Shown: positions 42,390 through 52,493 of the stretch, one piece after another | How the letters are laid out: the number at the start of each line of letters is the position of its first letter | How positions within the stretch are numbered: position 1 is the first letter of the stretch | Translations under genes and position numbers: made by a program | Assembly (NCBI RefSeq): GCF_014648355.1 | Contig: NZ_BMQY01000001.1 | Coordinates: forward strand, 558,001 to 622,000 | Reading direction: 5' to 3' | Origin: Couchioplanes azureus | GTDB taxonomy: Bacteria; Actinomycetota; Actinomycetes; Mycobacteriales; Micromonosporaceae | DNA length: 64,000 bases | The notes under the pieces: model-generated | The model's input: the letters and a program-made list of their open reading frames with translations, nothing else | Told to the model about the DNA's origin: nothing | Databases searched by the model: none

Positions 42390-44645
42390 TCAGCTCGGTT
42401 CCGCGGCGTGCTTGCTCACGTAGACCGTGCTGCGCGCCTCGGACTGGCCGGCGCCGGGGCGGGGGCGCGGCCGGGGACGTGGACGGGCCGGCTGCTGGGC
42501 AGCCCGGTCGTGGTCCCCGGCGTCGACGGCCGGCAGGTTCTGGGTGGGATCGCTGGCAACCCCGCGCCGCGGTCTCACCTTGATCGAGGAACGCCGGAAG
42601 CCGTCGTCGTCCGCGGTGGTACGCGCCCAGGTCAGCTCGGGCAGCGCGGCATCGGGCAGATCCGGGACCGTCCAGATGGGGCCGTCGGCACTCGCCTGCC
42701 GGCCGGCGTAGCCGCCACTGTCCGCCCGACCTTCCCGGTCCGCCCAGCCTTCCCGGTCCGCCCAGCCTTCCCGGTCCGCCCAGCCTTCCCGGTCCGCCCA
42801 GCCTTCCCGGTCCGCCCAGCCTTCCCGGTCCGCCCAGCCTTCACTGTCTGCCCGGCGGGGTCCGGCCTTGTCCGTTCGCCCCGCAAGGTCGTCGTCGCCT
42901 CGCGGGCCCGGGTCGAATCCGAACCGTCCGGGCAGCTGGGGCCGCTCCGGGCGCCGCGAGCGTTCGGGCAGCCGGTCCTGTTCGGGCGCGGACGGCTGGT
43001 CCCGATGGTCCTGCGGGTCCCCGCCGGGTTCGTGGTCCCGAGCGGGCTCCCGGTGCTGAACGGGCCGATAGTCCGGCCTGCCGGCGGCCTCGTACTCCTC
43101 GCCGTCCCAGGGACGGGGCGCTCCGATGCGGTCGTCGGGGCGCACCGGTGGCCACTGCGGGACCAGCGCGGTCGGTTCCGACTCGACCTCCGCCGCCGGC
43201 TCGCCGCCGGGCGCGGGCGGGACCGCCGGGATGCGCTCCACGGGCACCGGCCAGCCGTAACCGGCGTCCGGGATGGGCGTCCAGTAGTCGCCCGACACGG
43301 GCTCGTCGCGGTACTGCGGACGTACCCACCCGTCGACCCGGTCGCCGAAGCGGCGAGCGGCAGGGCCGGACCACCGCCGCGCTCCGGGTTCCTCCGGCGC
43401 GGTCTCGGCTTCCGGCTCGAACGGGTCGACGTCGAAGGCGCCTCCGGCGAAGGGGTCCACGGCGGCCGGGTAGCTGCCCGAGGCGTCGGTGTCGTGCACG
43501 GCCTCGAAGTCGCCGGAAAGGTCGGGATCCTCCAGGCCGGCCTCCTCCCGCCCGACGGGAGCATCCCGCTCCCGCCCCAGCGGAACATCCCGCCCCAGGG
43601 GAACATCCCGCCCCAGCGGAACATCCTGCTCCTGCCCCGGCGGAAAGTCCTGCTCCCGCCCGAGCGGAACGTCCTGCTCGGAAGCCGTGGGGGCGGCCGG
43701 CCACGCGCTGTCGTCGTCGGCAGCGGCCGAGGGCCACTCCTCGTCATCCACGGTGTCGAGGAGGGGCTCCTCGTCGAGGATCGACTCGCCGGGCAGGCCC
43801 AGGCTGACCAGGCGCACGTCCGTCGGTCCGGCGGCCGCGATGGCGGGCGGGGTCTCCACGGCCTCCTCCGCCGGCCGGAAATGCCGCAAGCCAGACCGGC
43901 CGGAGCGGTCGGCTCCTTCCATTGCCTCGGGCTCGGACGTTCCCTCGTCCACGAAGACCGCGTCGTCCGTCGCAACGGCAGGAAGAGCACCCTCGCCCGC
44001 CGGGTCCCTCATGGAGTCGGCGGCCCCCGACGTGGGCCAGAAGCGCCGCGAGGCCCGCGGACCCGGGGCCGGCGACTCGTCGGCGGAGAACCGGTCGGTC
44101 GCGCTGCCGGCGGCCGCCTCGGCATGACGCCCACCCGGCACGGTCTCGAGCTCCGCCGCCTCTGCCCGGCGCCCGGCGACCGCGGCGTCCGCGGTCGCCA
44201 CGTGACGCCGACGCCGACGGACGGCGTCCCCGCTCCGCCCGCTCCCGGCCTGCCTACTCTCGGCCAGCACGCCCTCCGCCCACACACCTTCGACAGCCCG
44301 CACGTTCTCCGCCCGCGCACCGCCGGCCCGCGCACCCTCGACGGCCCGCTCGGCGCCTGCGGCCCGCTCAACCCTGACCGCCCGCTCGGCGCCGGCGGCC
44401 CGTTCGGCTTCGGCGGCCCGCTGGCCTTCCGCGGGCCGCTTGCCTTCCGCGGGCCGCTTGCCTCCGGCGATCCGCTCCGCCCGGGCGGACCGCTTGCCCT
44501 GCGCGGCCCGCCGGGCGGCGAGAGCCCGCTTGCCGGGAGCCGCGGCGGCCTCGCCGCCGCCGAAGAGCACCTTGCGGAACGCGAGGAGCGTCGCGATGCC
44601 ACCGACGATCAACGCCACGCCGACGGGGGTCATCCATGTCGTCAC
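42390..44645 (-). CDS. Membrane-anchored, repeat-rich disordered protein
   Basis: A 751-residue protein with one N-terminal membrane helix ([24 protein letters not shown]). More than 700 residues of low-complexity, probably disordered cytoplasmic sequence follow. Several repeat tracts stand out: Arg/Ala/Glu heptad-like [11 protein letters not shown] units (about residues 35-100), a DVPLGR tract (about 345-375), and six or more GWADRE units (about 600-640). The C-terminus is basic ([11 protein letters not shown]). Trp and Tyr patches ([33 protein letters not shown]) occur between tracts. No enzyme domain is recognised. The reading frame is supported by consistent third-position G+C and by repeats in multiples of three. 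It lies between birA and accD on the minus strand. Confidence 0.65.
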   Translation of the reverse strand: MTTWMTPVGVALIVGGIATLLAFRKVLFGGGEAAAAPGKRALAARRAAQGKRSARAERIAGGKRPAEGKRPAEGQRAAEAERAAGAERAVRVERAAGAERAVEGARAGGARAENVRAVEGVWAEGVLAESRQAGSGRSGDAVRRRRRHVATADAAVAGRRAEAAELETVPGGRHAEAAAGSATDRFSADESPAPGPRASRRFWPTSGAADSMRDPAGEGALPAVATDDAVFVDEGTSEPEAMEGADRSGRSGLRHFRPAEEAVETPPAIAAAGPTDVRLVSLGLPGESILDEEPLLDTVDDEEWPSAAADDDSAWPAAPTASEQDVPLGREQDFPPGQEQDVPLGRDVPLGRDVPLGRERDAPVGREEAGLEDPDLSGDFEAVHDTDASGSYPAAVDPFAGGAFDVDPFEPEAETAPEEPGARRWSGPAARRFGDRVDGWVRPQYRDEPVSGDYWTPIPDAGYGWPVPVERIPAVPPAPGGEPAAEVESEPTALVPQWPPVRPDDRIGAPRPWDGEEYEAAGRPDYRPVQHREPARDHEPGGDPQDHRDQPSAPEQDRLPERSRRPERPQLPGRFGFDPGPRGDDDLAGRTDKAGPRRADSEGWADREGWADREGWADREGWADREGWADREGWADREGRADSGGYAGRQASADGPIWTVPDLPDAALPELTWARTTADDDGFRRSSIKVRPRRGVASDPTQNLPAVDAGDHDRAAQQPARPRPRPRPRPGAGQSEARSTVYVSKHAAEPS
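42731..42843 (-). repeat. 18-bp coding minisatellite encoding GWADRE
   Basis: Six near-identical 18-bp units (plus-strand core CTTCCCGGTCCGCCCAGC), with degenerate copies at each end, lie in tandem. Each encodes Gly-Trp-Ala-Asp-Arg-Glu in the disordered protein. The unit length keeps the frame, so copy number can change without breaking the gene. Confidence 0.9.
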
Positions 44646-44849
44646 GCGGGTTGTAACGAATGGTGCATTAAGAACGAAACGACCCCGGCTCGACGCCGCC
44701 CGGGCCCGGCGCTTCGGGGCGCTGGATACGATCTCCCCGGCACGGGCGCAGACCGCGCACGAGCAAGTGAGCGCGGCGACCGCGACCGCGGAGAACGCGC
44801 GCCCGGCGGCGACCACCGTACGGGCGCGGGCGAGTGGAGGCACGGGACA

Positions 44850-46436
44850 GTGACGACCCAGCAGGACGTGGAGCAGTCCGACATCCACACCACGGCCGGC
44901 AAGCTCGCCGACCTGGCGCGGCGGACGGACGAGGCGGTGCACGCCGGTTCCGCGCGAGCCGTCGAGAAGCAGCACGCCCGCGGCAAGAAGACCGCCCGGG
45001 AGCGGATCGAGATGCTGCTCGACGAGGGTTCCTTCGTCGAGCTGGACGGGCTGGCCCGGCACCGGTCGACGAACTTCGGCCTGGAGAAGAACCGCCCGTA
45101 CGGCGACGGCGTCGTCACCGGCCACGGCACCATCGACGGCCGCCAGGTCTGCGTCTTCTCGCAGGATTTCACCGTCTTCGGCGGTTCCCTCGGTGAGGTC
45201 TTCGGCGAGAAGATCGTCAAGGTGCTCGACCTCGCCATGAAGATCGGCTGCCCGATCATCGGCATCAACGACTCGGGCGGCGCGCGCATCCAGGAGGGCG
45301 TGGTCGCTCTCGGGCTCTACGCCGACATCTTCTTCCGCAACGTCCGGGCGAGCGGCGTCATCCCCCAGATCTCCCTGATCATGGGCCCGTGCGCGGGAGG
45401 CGCGGTCTACTCCCCCGCGATCACCGACTTCACCGTCATGGTCGACCAGACGTCGCACATGTTCATCACCGGCCCCGACGTGATCAAGACGGTGACCGGC
45501 GAAGAGGTCGGCATGGAGGAGCTGGGCGGGGCGCGCACCCACAACAGCCGCAGCGGCAACGCCCACTACCTGGCCAGCGACGAGGACGACGCGATCGACT
45601 ACGTGCGCGCGCTGCTGTCCTACCTGCCCAGCAACAACCTGGACGAGCCGAGCGTCTTCGAGGCCCCGGCGGATCTCACGCCCGGCGACACCGACCTCGC
45701 CCTGGACGCGCTCATCCCGGACTCGGCGAACCAGCCCTACGACATCCACCGCGTGATCGAGGCCGTGGTCGAGGACTTCCTCGAGATCCAGCCCCTCTAC
45801 GCGCAGAACATCGTGGTCGGCTTCGGCCGGGTCGAGGGCCGCCCGGTCGGCGTGGTCGCCAACCAGCCCATGCACTTCGCCGGGACGCTGGACATCGCCG
45901 CCTCGGAGAAGGCCGCGCGCTTCGTGCGCACCTGCGACGCCTTCAACATCCCGGTGGTCACGTTCGTCGACGTGCCCGGCTTCCTGCCGGGCACCGGCCA
46001 GGAGTGGGACGGAATCATCCGCCGGGGGGCCAAGCTCATCTACGCGTACGCCGAGGCGACCGTCCCCAAGGTCACGGTCATCACCCGCAAGGCGTACGGC
46101 GGCGCGTACGACGTCATGGGCTCCAAGCACCTCGGCGCGGACATGAACTTCGCCTGGCCGACCGCCCAGATCGCGGTGATGGGTGCACAGGGCGCGGTCA
46201 ACATCCTCTACCGTGGCGAGCTGGCCGCCGCCGAGGATCCCACCGCGCTGCGCGCCGAACTGATCGAGGAGTACGAGGACACGCTGGCCAACCCGTACAT
46301 CGCGGCCGAGCGGGGCTATGTGGACGCGGTCATCGCCCCGTCCGAGACGCGCATCCAGGTGACCCGCGCGCTGCGTACGCTGCGCACCAAGCGGGAGACG
46401 CTGCCGCCGAAGAAGCACGGCAACATCCCGCTCTAA
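44850..46436 (+). CDS. accD: Acyl-CoA carboxylase carboxyltransferase (beta) subunit
   Basis: A 528-residue carboxyltransferase of the AccD/PccB type. Landmarks: [23 protein letters not shown], the N-terminal crotonase core with [19 protein letters not shown] and [18 protein letters not shown], then the C-terminal half with [20 protein letters not shown] and [23 protein letters not shown]. The two halves form the acyl-CoA and carboxybiotin sites. It works with the biotinylated alpha subunit at 56.3-58.0 kb and the epsilon subunit at 52.2 kb to make malonyl-CoA, methylmalonyl-CoA or longer products; acyl specificity is not decidable here. In most actinomycetes accD is directly followed by accE and maf; here about 5.8 kb of other genes intervenes. 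Confidence 0.96.
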   Translation: MTTQQDVEQSDIHTTAGKLADLARRTDEAVHAGSARAVEKQHARGKKTARERIEMLLDEGSFVELDGLARHRSTNFGLEKNRPYGDGVVTGHGTIDGRQVCVFSQDFTVFGGSLGEVFGEKIVKVLDLAMKIGCPIIGINDSGGARIQEGVVALGLYADIFFRNVRASGVIPQISLIMGPCAGGAVYSPAITDFTVMVDQTSHMFITGPDVIKTVTGEEVGMEELGGARTHNSRSGNAHYLASDEDDAIDYVRALLSYLPSNNLDEPSVFEAPADLTPGDTDLALDALIPDSANQPYDIHRVIEAVVEDFLEIQPLYAQNIVVGFGRVEGRPVGVVANQPMHFAGTLDIAASEKAARFVRTCDAFNIPVVTFVDVPGFLPGTGQEWDGIIRRGAKLIYAYAEATVPKVTVITRKAYGGAYDVMGSKHLGADMNFAWPTAQIAVMGAQGAVNILYRGELAAAEDPTALRAELIEEYEDTLANPYIAAERGYVDAVIAPSETRIQVTRALRTLRTKRETLPPKKHGNIPL

Positions 46437-47083
46437 TGGCGTAGCAGCAGGGCGCCGCCGTAGACCAGGGCGCCCAGGGACAGCAGCCAGAAGACGAAGA
46501 GCCAGACCACGTCGCCGATGTGGGTGTGCTTCTCCAGCAGGCCCGCATCGGTCGACGGGTCGGTGTGCATCGCCCAGAACAGCTCCGGCACCTGCCGGGC
46601 GCCGCCCATGAGCAGGAACCAGACCCACACGTACGCGAAGGCGAGCTGCACCGCCGCCGTCGAGCGCATCGCGACCACCCAGAGCAGCGCGCCCACGGCG
46701 AGGATGACGACGACGCCGAACAGGTTCCGCACCATGATCAGGACGCCGGCCAGGAAGGCCAGGCTGAGGAAGAGCACCGACCGCGGATCGAAGTCGTGGA
46801 CGAGCAGCAGCACGCCGGCGAAGCCGAAGATCGAGGGCCCGAGGTAGCCGGCCACCAGGGACACGAACTTCGAGACCCAGTTCTCCGCGCCGGGCAGCAT
46901 CTCGCCACCACCGCCGCGGAAGATCTTGACGTGCTTGACGGCCGAGCCGAACAGCCAGCCGAACACCGCGTGCCCGCCCTCGTGGGCGATCGTGATCGCG
47001 TTGGTGGTGTAGCGCCACAGCGGTACGGCGCCGACGAACGCCACCAGCGCGGTACTCCAGGCCATGCCAGGCTCAGCAGCCAT
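46433..47083 (-). CDS. M50-like membrane metalloprotease, copy 1
   Basis: A 216-residue protein with about six helices. The zinc-binding motif HEGGHAVFG lies at about residues 34-42 in the first half, the HExxH form seen in peptidase M50B-like proteins. The third ligand, usually an Asp in a later NPDG-like motif, is not obvious, so activity is uncertain. A middle soluble loop ([18 protein letters not shown]) follows the motif. TAGCTT (47091-47096) is 7 nt before the ATG. The stop overlaps the convergent accD stop by 4 nt. A paralogue lies immediately upstream on the same strand. Confidence 0.82.
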   Translation of the reverse strand: MAAEPGMAWSTALVAFVGAVPLWRYTTNAITIAHEGGHAVFGWLFGSAVKHVKIFRGGGGEMLPGAENWVSKFVSLVAGYLGPSIFGFAGVLLLVHDFDPRSVLFLSLAFLAGVLIMVRNLFGVVVILAVGALLWVVAMRSTAAVQLAFAYVWVWFLLMGGARQVPELFWAMHTDPSTDAGLLEKHTHIGDVVWLFVFWLLSLGALVYGGALLLRH

Positions 47084-47153
47084 ACGCCCGAAGCTATCGG
47101 GCGCGATACGTGACCGACATCACCTTTTGTACGGGCAAAGAGTGACCGTTCGG

Positions 47154-47879
47154 TTACCCGGCCAGCCACTGCCCCGCGAGCATGAAGGCGCCCACGACCA
47201 GCGCGGCGACGTCGACGGCGAGGAAGACACCGACCCAGAACAGCGCCGGCACGTGGGTGAGACCGGCGAGCTGGTCGGCGTCCGAGTCCCGCATCCGGCC
47301 GCGGCCGCGCAACTTCTGCAACTCGAACACCGGGCGCACCCCGCCGATCAGCAGGAACCACACGCCGACGTACGCGAAAGCGGCCTGCACCTGCGCGGAC
47401 GCGTACCAGGAAACGGCGAAGACGATCGCCCCGGTGACCACCACCGAGACCGCGCCGAAGACGTTCCTGATGTTGATCAGCATGAGCAGCAGCAGCACGA
47501 CGGCGAGCCACAGCAGCAAGGTGATCCGGTTCCCGCCGAGCAGCCAGGCGCCGCCCAGCCCGATCAGCGACGGCGCGACGTACCCGGCGAGCAGCGTGAA
47601 GATCATGCCGGGCCCGGTGGGCCGCCCCGCGGACAGCGTCAGGCCGGACGTGTCGAACTCCAGACGGATACCCCGCAGCTTCCGCCCGGTCAGCAGGGCG
47701 ACGAGGGCATGGCCACCCTCGTGCGCGATGGTGACGGCGTTGCGCGCCACCCGCCACAGCGGCCGGAACGCGACCACGAGAAGCGCCGCCACCGCCGTGA
47801 CCAGCACGAGGAACCCTGGCGGGTCGGGCTGGGCGCTGAACAGCGTCTCCCAGATATCAGTCACCGAGTCGATCGACAC
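47154..47879 (-). CDS. M50-like membrane metalloprotease, copy 2
   Basis: A 241-residue paralogue of the preceding gene with the same plan: [26 protein letters not shown] carries the HExxH zinc site, GLTLSAGRPTGPG is the loop after it, and FAYVGVWFLLIGGVRPVFEL matches the [20 protein letters not shown] segment of copy 1. About six hydrophobic helices are present. The two copies probably arose by tandem duplication. The start is a GTG at 47879. No substrate is known; M50 proteins cut membrane-embedded regulators such as anti-sigma factors. Neither copy has a PDZ domain. Confidence 0.82.
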   Translation of the reverse strand: MSIDSVTDIWETLFSAQPDPPGFLVLVTAVAALLVVAFRPLWRVARNAVTIAHEGGHALVALLTGRKLRGIRLEFDTSGLTLSAGRPTGPGMIFTLLAGYVAPSLIGLGGAWLLGGNRITLLLWLAVVLLLLMLINIRNVFGAVSVVVTGAIVFAVSWYASAQVQAAFAYVGVWFLLIGGVRPVFELQKLRGRGRMRDSDADQLAGLTHVPALFWVGVFLAVDVAALVVGAFMLAGQWLAG

Positions 47880-47928
47880 AGCCCGGCAGCGTAGCGGATC
47901 ACCGCCCCCTCAGGCCCATCCTGACCGC

Positions 47929-48141
47929 TCAGGCGCGGCGGCGCAGGGCCGAGGATGGCTGCGGTGCCGCGCGGCGCTGGAGTTGGCGGACACCGGCGAA
48001 GGCGCCTGCCACGAGCATCGCTCCGGTGGCGACCAGGAGCACGGTCATGACACCCGCGGCCGCCACGAGGATGGCGATGTCGGCGAGCGCGACCAGCATC
48101 CACAACGCGAGCGTGGGCTTGCTGCCGTGACGGCGGAACAT
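47929..48141 (-). CDS. Small two-helix membrane protein
   Basis: A 70-residue protein (MFRRHGSKPTLALWMLVALA...) with two hydrophobic helices at about residues 9-30 and 32-50 and a basic C-terminal tail. ATG 48141 has a strong ribosome site, GAGGAGG, about 7 nt upstream, which decides this short start over a longer frame. It lies between the M50 pair and the kinase gene on the same strand. Its function is unknown. Confidence 0.6.
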   Translation of the reverse strand: MFRRHGSKPTLALWMLVALADIAILVAAAGVMTVLLVATGAMLVAGAFAGVRQLQRRAAPQPSSALRRRA

Positions 48142-48203
48142 CGTGCACCTCCTCATTCGGTGCCCGATGAGTACCCATTCATCGATCACCTCATGCATGG
48201 AGC

Positions 48204-51200
48204 TCACGGCAGGGGCTTGAACCAGTCGTAGATGACCCGCAGATCCTTCTGGGAAGCCTTCCAGTCCTCGGGCGAGACGTACCAGTTGATGCTGTACGCC
48301 TTCTTGGTGCCGACCAGGAAATTGCGCCGCACGACGTGCTGCCGGAACCCGGTGGAAGTCGTGTAGTAGAACTCCCAGTCGACGGCCTTCTGGAAGTAGT
48401 CGACCGACTTCATGGCGACCGGCTGGTACTGGCGGTACTTGCCGCCCGAGCGAGTTCTCTCCTGCTCCTGCCAGTCGGCCATCGGATCCGGCTTCGGCTG
48501 GTCCGTCTGGGCGATCAGCAGCAGCCGGTGGTCGTACTCGATGTAGATCTCGTCCGGGTTCTCGGCCTTCACCACGGCGTTCGGCGGCAACGGCACGGAG
48601 AAGCCGGTCTCGGGACCGCCGTAGGTCTTCCAGTCCGGGGGCACCGCAGCTCGCGAAGGCGCTTGCGAAGGGGCGTTCGACGGCGTCGACCCGGCGGACG
48701 GCGGCGCGGCGACCGGCGGCGGCACGGCGGCCGTCGCGGACACCTGCGGCTTCCCGGCCCCCGTCGTCGGCGCGGTCCCGGCCTGCGAACCCGGGTCACC
48801 CCCGCCGCTCCCGAAGGCCATCGGAACGACAACGGCCAGCAGCACGAGTACGGCGGCAAGCACACCGATCCCGATCACGGTCTGCCGCCGGGTCAGCGTG
48901 ACACCGAAGACGGTCAACCCCCGGCGCCCGGCCGACGGCGCCCGCAGGTTCATCGGCTGCCACGCCGGCCGGCTCGCGAGCACCCCGGACGTCAGCTCAC
49001 CCCGGTCGGCCGCGATCGCCCCGGTACGGAAGTCCGGACCGGACGCGCCGACGGACGCAAGCTCCGGCTCGGACGCGCCGAGCGACCCGAGATCCGGGTG
49101 GGACGCAGGCTCTGTCTCGGGACCGCCCGCAACTCCGCCGGTCAGCTTGCTCGCGGCCCCACCGGTCTTACCGCTGGCAGGCTCCACGCGGCCCGGCTCA
49201 CTCTTCTCTGACGGACTGCTCTCGGACCGACCGACCCCGGACGCGCCGCCGTCAGCGCCGCTGCCCTTGGACTCACCGCCCTTGGACTCACCGCCCTTGG
49301 ACTTGCCACCGTTGGACTCGCCGCTCTCGGACTCGGGGTTCTCGGCACTCTTCGTCGCGGAACCGGACTTGCCCTTTTTGTCGACGGCCTTCGCGGACGG
49401 CTCTGCAACGTCGGGATCGGATGGATCCTCGGGTTGCGCCGTGACATCAACGGGGGATTCCTCGTCCCCCGCCTGCGTCTTTGCGCCCTGCCCCACCGGG
49501 CTCGCCGCCGCGGTGGGCGCGGTCGCGCTTTGCGCCTTCGCGTCCTGGACCTGACCTTCCGCGTCCTGAGCTCGGGCCGTCGCGTCCTGAGCCGAGGCCT
49601 CCGCGTCCCGGGCCGGGGCCGTCGCGTCCTGGGCCGGGGCCGTCGCGTCCTGGGCCGGGGCCGTCGCGTCCCGGGCCGGGGCCGTCGCGTCCTGGGCCGG
49701 GGCCGTCGCGTCCTGGGCCGGGGCCGTCGCGTCCTGGGCCGGGGCCGTCGCGTCCTGGGCCGGGGCCGTCGCGTCTTGAGCCGGGGCCTCCGCGTCCAGG
49801 GCCTTCGGGTCCGGCTTCGCGGGCTGAGCGTTTGCATCCTGCGCGGGGACCGATGGCGCCGAGGTCTTCGCCTGAGGCGGGCGGTCCGCCTGAGCCGGGC
49901 GGTCCGCCTGAGCCGGGCGGTCCGCCGCGGGCTTCGCGGCAGCCGTCTGCCGTCCGCGGCCCTTCTTCCGGCTGGCCTTGCTGGTCGAGGCAGCCCCGGC
50001 GCGCGCGCCCACCGCGGGCTTGGCGGGCGACGCCTCGGGCTCGGCCTCTTCCGTCGGAGCCTTGTCCGTCGCGGCCTGGTCTGCGGCGTCTCCGGTGCTC
50101 GTGGGCGCTTGGTCGATAGTCCGCTCGTCCGTTGCCAGCGCGGCGCCGTCCGCCGTGCTGGCGGACTTGGCGGTGGTCTTGTCCGACGCGGACGGCTTCG
50201 GGGTGGGCGCGTCGGCGGCGGGGCTCGGGGTCTTCGCATCGGCCGGGGTCTTCGCATCGGCCGGGGCCTTGGCGACGTTCGCCTGCTCGGGACCGGCCGA
50301 GTCCTCTGCCGCGGTCGGCGCCTCTGGGACTGCCTCTGCAGGCCGCGACGCCTTCGGGGACGCCGGGGGCTCGGTGGGATTTTCCGGGCCGGACGAGGTT
50401 GACGCCTCGGCGGGGCTCGTGGGTGAGGGGCGGCTGGGCGCGGTCGAGCGGCTTGGGGTCGAGGGTGGCGGCGGGGGTGCCGGGGTGGGTGTCGGCTGTG
50501 GGTGCCGGTCCGCGTGGCGTCTGCGGGCTTCGGCGACCTCTTCGGCCGTGAAGGAGCCCAGGGCGGAGCCGGCACCGCGCATCGTCGCGCTGGAGGCGGC
50601 CGGTGTTTCCGCTCCTGCTTCTTGCCCTGGGGGCGGGGGGTTTGCTGTGCCCGTACCGGAAAAAAGCTGATCCACCCGCATGGCGTCGCCCGCGCCGGGA
50701 AGCGGCCGGTCCACCCGGGTCGCGTCGGCCGCGCCGGGAAGCGGCCGGTCCACCCGCGTGGCGTCGGCCGCGCCGGGAAGCGGCCGGTCCACCCGCGTGG
50801 CGTCGGCCGCGCCGGGAAGCGGGCGGTCCACCCGGGTCGCGTCCAGTTCCGGCTTTGCGGGCGCGTTCGCGGGACGCGGCGCGCGGCCCACCGTGGCCTT
50901 GCCCGGGGTGAAGATCGTCGGACGACCCTGGTCCGGCGGCGGGGTCGTGGGCCCGCGGCCCGGCGCGACCGGCGGACGGCCCGGCGGCGGCGCACCCGGC
51001 GCCCCGGAGGTGACCGGCGGCGTGGCGCGACCGGAGGTGACCGGCGGGGTGGCCCGGCCCATCCCGGCCCGCCCCGGCGTGACCGGCGGAGTGGCCCGGC
51101 CCGGATTGACCGGCGGCGCGGTCCCCCGGCTCGGAGTGATCGGGGTGGAACCGGTGCGGCCGGAGCCGATCGGCGGAGGCGTCGGCGGCCGGCCGGACGT

Positions 51201-52145
51201 GACCGGGGGTCGCGGGCCCGGCACGACGGGCGCGCTGCCGGACACGCCCGGAAGGATCGGCGGACGCTCGCGGCCGGCGCCGGGACGCCGCATGGTCGCG
51301 CTCATCGGGAAGCTCAGCCGCGACCGGCGCCCGGTGGCGCGCAGCAGCAGGCGCTCGGTCTCGTCGGCGTCGATGCGGTGCGCGGGGTCCTTGCGCAACA
51401 GGCCGTTGAGGACCGGCTTGAGCGGACCGGCGTTGCGGGCCGGCGGCGGATTCTCGGTGGCGAGGGCGGCAAGCGTCGCGATCGCCGAGGGACGCGCGAA
51501 CGGCGACGCACCCTCGACCGCGGCGTACAGGGTCGCGCCGAGCGACCACAGGTCGGCGCCGGGACCGGCCGAGCCGTCGCGGGCACGCTCCGGAGCGATG
51601 TACGCCGGGGAGCCCAGTACCAGGCCGGTCCGCGTCACGTTGGGGTCGCCGGGCACCGTGGCGAGACCGAAATCGGTCAGCACGACGCGGCCGTCCTCGC
51701 CGATCAGCACATTGCCGGGCTTGACGTCGCGGTGCACCACGCCGGCGCGATGAGCGGCCCGCAGCGCCCCGAGGACGCCGAGCCCGATCTCGCCGGCGCG
51801 GACCGGGTTGAAGGGCCCGTCGGTGGCCAGAATGTCCTGGAGGGAACGTGACGGCACGTACTCCATGACGATCCACGGATCCGCGTCGGTCCGCAGCACG
51901 TCGAAGACGCGCACCACGTTGATGTTGTTGAGCCGCGCGATCGCCCGCGCCTCCCGTAACGAGCGCTCCCGCATCTCCTGCCGCTCGTCGGGAGTGAGGC
52001 CGGGAGGAGGAACAAGCTCCTTGATCGCCACTTCCCGGTGCAGGACGACATCGGTCGCCCGCCAGACACGACCCATCCCGCCCTGACCGAGCGGCGCGAC
52101 GAGCCGGTAGCGGTCAGCGACAACGAGCGGGGGGGAAGTAGACAT
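48204..52145 (-). CDS. Giant transmembrane Ser/Thr protein kinase with repetitive linker
   Basis: A 1,313-residue PknB-type kinase. Residues about 10-275 are the kinase domain: Gly loop GQGGMGRVW, Lys42 in VAIKEL, HRDVKPGNVLI, DFGLATVPGDPNVTRTGLVLGSP as activation segment, and YIAPERARDG. About 800 residues of Pro/Ala/Thr/Lys-rich linker follow, with four tandem DATRVDRPLPGAA units (about 440-490) and about ten ATAPAQD units (about 790-850). A transmembrane helix lies at about 1087-1110 (IGVLAAVLVLLAVVVPMAFG). A 150-residue extracellular domain ends the protein (PDWKTYGGPETGFSVPLP, QKAVDWEFYYTTSTGFRQHV). The extracellular domain is not PASTA. TATTTT (52153-52158) is 7 nt before ATG 52145. The linker is far longer than in typical family members. 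Confidence 0.9.
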   Translation of the reverse strand: MSTSPPLVVADRYRLVAPLGQGGMGRVWRATDVVLHREVAIKELVPPPGLTPDERQEMRERSLREARAIARLNNINVVRVFDVLRTDADPWIVMEYVPSRSLQDILATDGPFNPVRAGEIGLGVLGALRAAHRAGVVHRDVKPGNVLIGEDGRVVLTDFGLATVPGDPNVTRTGLVLGSPAYIAPERARDGSAGPGADLWSLGATLYAAVEGASPFARPSAIATLAALATENPPPARNAGPLKPVLNGLLRKDPAHRIDADETERLLLRATGRRSRLSFPMSATMRRPGAGRERPPILPGVSGSAPVVPGPRPPVTSGRPPTPPPIGSGRTGSTPITPSRGTAPPVNPGRATPPVTPGRAGMGRATPPVTSGRATPPVTSGAPGAPPPGRPPVAPGRGPTTPPPDQGRPTIFTPGKATVGRAPRPANAPAKPELDATRVDRPLPGAADATRVDRPLPGAADATRVDRPLPGAADATRVDRPLPGAGDAMRVDQLFSGTGTANPPPPGQEAGAETPAASSATMRGAGSALGSFTAEEVAEARRRHADRHPQPTPTPAPPPPPSTPSRSTAPSRPSPTSPAEASTSSGPENPTEPPASPKASRPAEAVPEAPTAAEDSAGPEQANVAKAPADAKTPADAKTPSPAADAPTPKPSASDKTTAKSASTADGAALATDERTIDQAPTSTGDAADQAATDKAPTEEAEPEASPAKPAVGARAGAASTSKASRKKGRGRQTAAAKPAADRPAQADRPAQADRPPQAKTSAPSVPAQDANAQPAKPDPKALDAEAPAQDATAPAQDATAPAQDATAPAQDATAPAQDATAPARDATAPAQDATAPAQDATAPARDAEASAQDATARAQDAEGQVQDAKAQSATAPTAAASPVGQGAKTQAGDEESPVDVTAQPEDPSDPDVAEPSAKAVDKKGKSGSATKSAENPESESGESNGGKSKGGESKGGESKGSGADGGASGVGRSESSPSEKSEPGRVEPASGKTGGAASKLTGGVAGGPETEPASHPDLGSLGASEPELASVGASGPDFRTGAIAADRGELTSGVLASRPAWQPMNLRAPSAGRRGLTVFGVTLTRRQTVIGIGVLAAVLVLLAVVVPMAFGSGGGDPGSQAGTAPTTGAGKPQVSATAAVPPPVAAPPSAGSTPSNAPSQAPSRAAVPPDWKTYGGPETGFSVPLPPNAVVKAENPDEIYIEYDHRLLLIAQTDQPKPDPMADWQEQERTRSGGKYRQYQPVAMKSVDYFQKAVDWEFYYTTSTGFRQHVVRRNFLVGTKKAYSINWYVSPEDWKASQKDLRVIYDWFKPLP
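49603..49792 (-). repeat. 21-bp coding repeat array in the kinase linker
   Basis: About nine tandem 21-bp units (plus-strand core GTCGCGTCCTGGGCCGGGGCC) encode Ala-Gln-Asp-Ala-Thr-Ala-Pro repeats. Some units differ only by CCGGGCC for CTGGGCC, which changes Gln to Arg. The array is in frame and likely varies in copy number. Confidence 0.9.
50685..50848 (-). repeat. 39-bp coding repeat array in the kinase linker
   Basis: Four tandem 39-bp units encode DATRVDRPLPGAA. The units are almost identical at DNA level, indicating recent expansion or homogenisation. A fifth partial copy (AMRVDQLFSG) flanks them. Confidence 0.9.
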
Positions 52146-52234
52146 CACGCAGAAAATACCCGGTCCTGTCGAGCCGCAGCGAATCGATCAGCCGAGTGTG
52201 GGATGCGTGTCACCGCTCACCGCGGGGCAGAACG

Positions 52235-52240
52235 TACGCT
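52235..52240 (+). promoter_or_regulatory. -10 element for leaderless accE
   Basis: TACGCT lies exactly 6 nt before the accE ATG and no ribosome site is present. This suggests accE, now separated from accD, is transcribed from its own promoter. Confidence 0.5.
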
Positions 52241-52246
52241 TGATCA

Positions 52247-52444
52247 ATGAATGAGGAACCGCTGGTCAGGGTGGTGCACGGCGCACCGACGGAAGAAGAG
52301 CTGGCCGCCCTGGTAGGAGCCCTGATCGCAGCATCCACGGGCACGGATGCCGCAACGTCCCGCCCCTCGACGAACCCCTGGCTCCGCAGCGTCCGCCCGG
52401 GCGCGGGCCGCGGCTCCTGGCGAGAGTCGGGCCTGCCCCGCTGA
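52247..52444 (+). CDS. accE: Acyl-CoA carboxylase epsilon subunit
   Basis: A 65-residue protein matching the small actinobacterial epsilon subunit. It has the N-terminal core PLVRVVHGAPTEEELAALVG, a variable Ala/Thr middle, and the conserved end TNPWLRS...GSWRESGLPR. The epsilon subunit enhances assembly and activity of the carboxylase core formed by AccA-type and AccD-type subunits. The gene usually sits between accD and maf; here it has kept its order relative to maf and accA but is separated from accD by M50 and kinase genes, and from maf by a type VII-like cassette. It is divergent from the kinase gene (101-bp gap). Confidence 0.9.
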   Translation: MNEEPLVRVVHGAPTEEELAALVGALIAASTGTDAATSRPSTNPWLRSVRPGAGRGSWRESGLPR

Positions 52445-52493
52445 GGACCCCCTGGGATAGACACCCTTCAGTATGGTGGGAGTGTCCACAGCC

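Noticed and set aside
42390..47018. A 1,542-codon open frame on the minus strand and a 1,342-codon frame on the plus strand over the same area
   Set aside because: Open antisense frames are common at this G+C. Only the parts with real protein features were kept: the disordered protein (42390-44645) and accD (44850-46436). The extensions read as Arg/Gly/Val strings opposite genuine genes.
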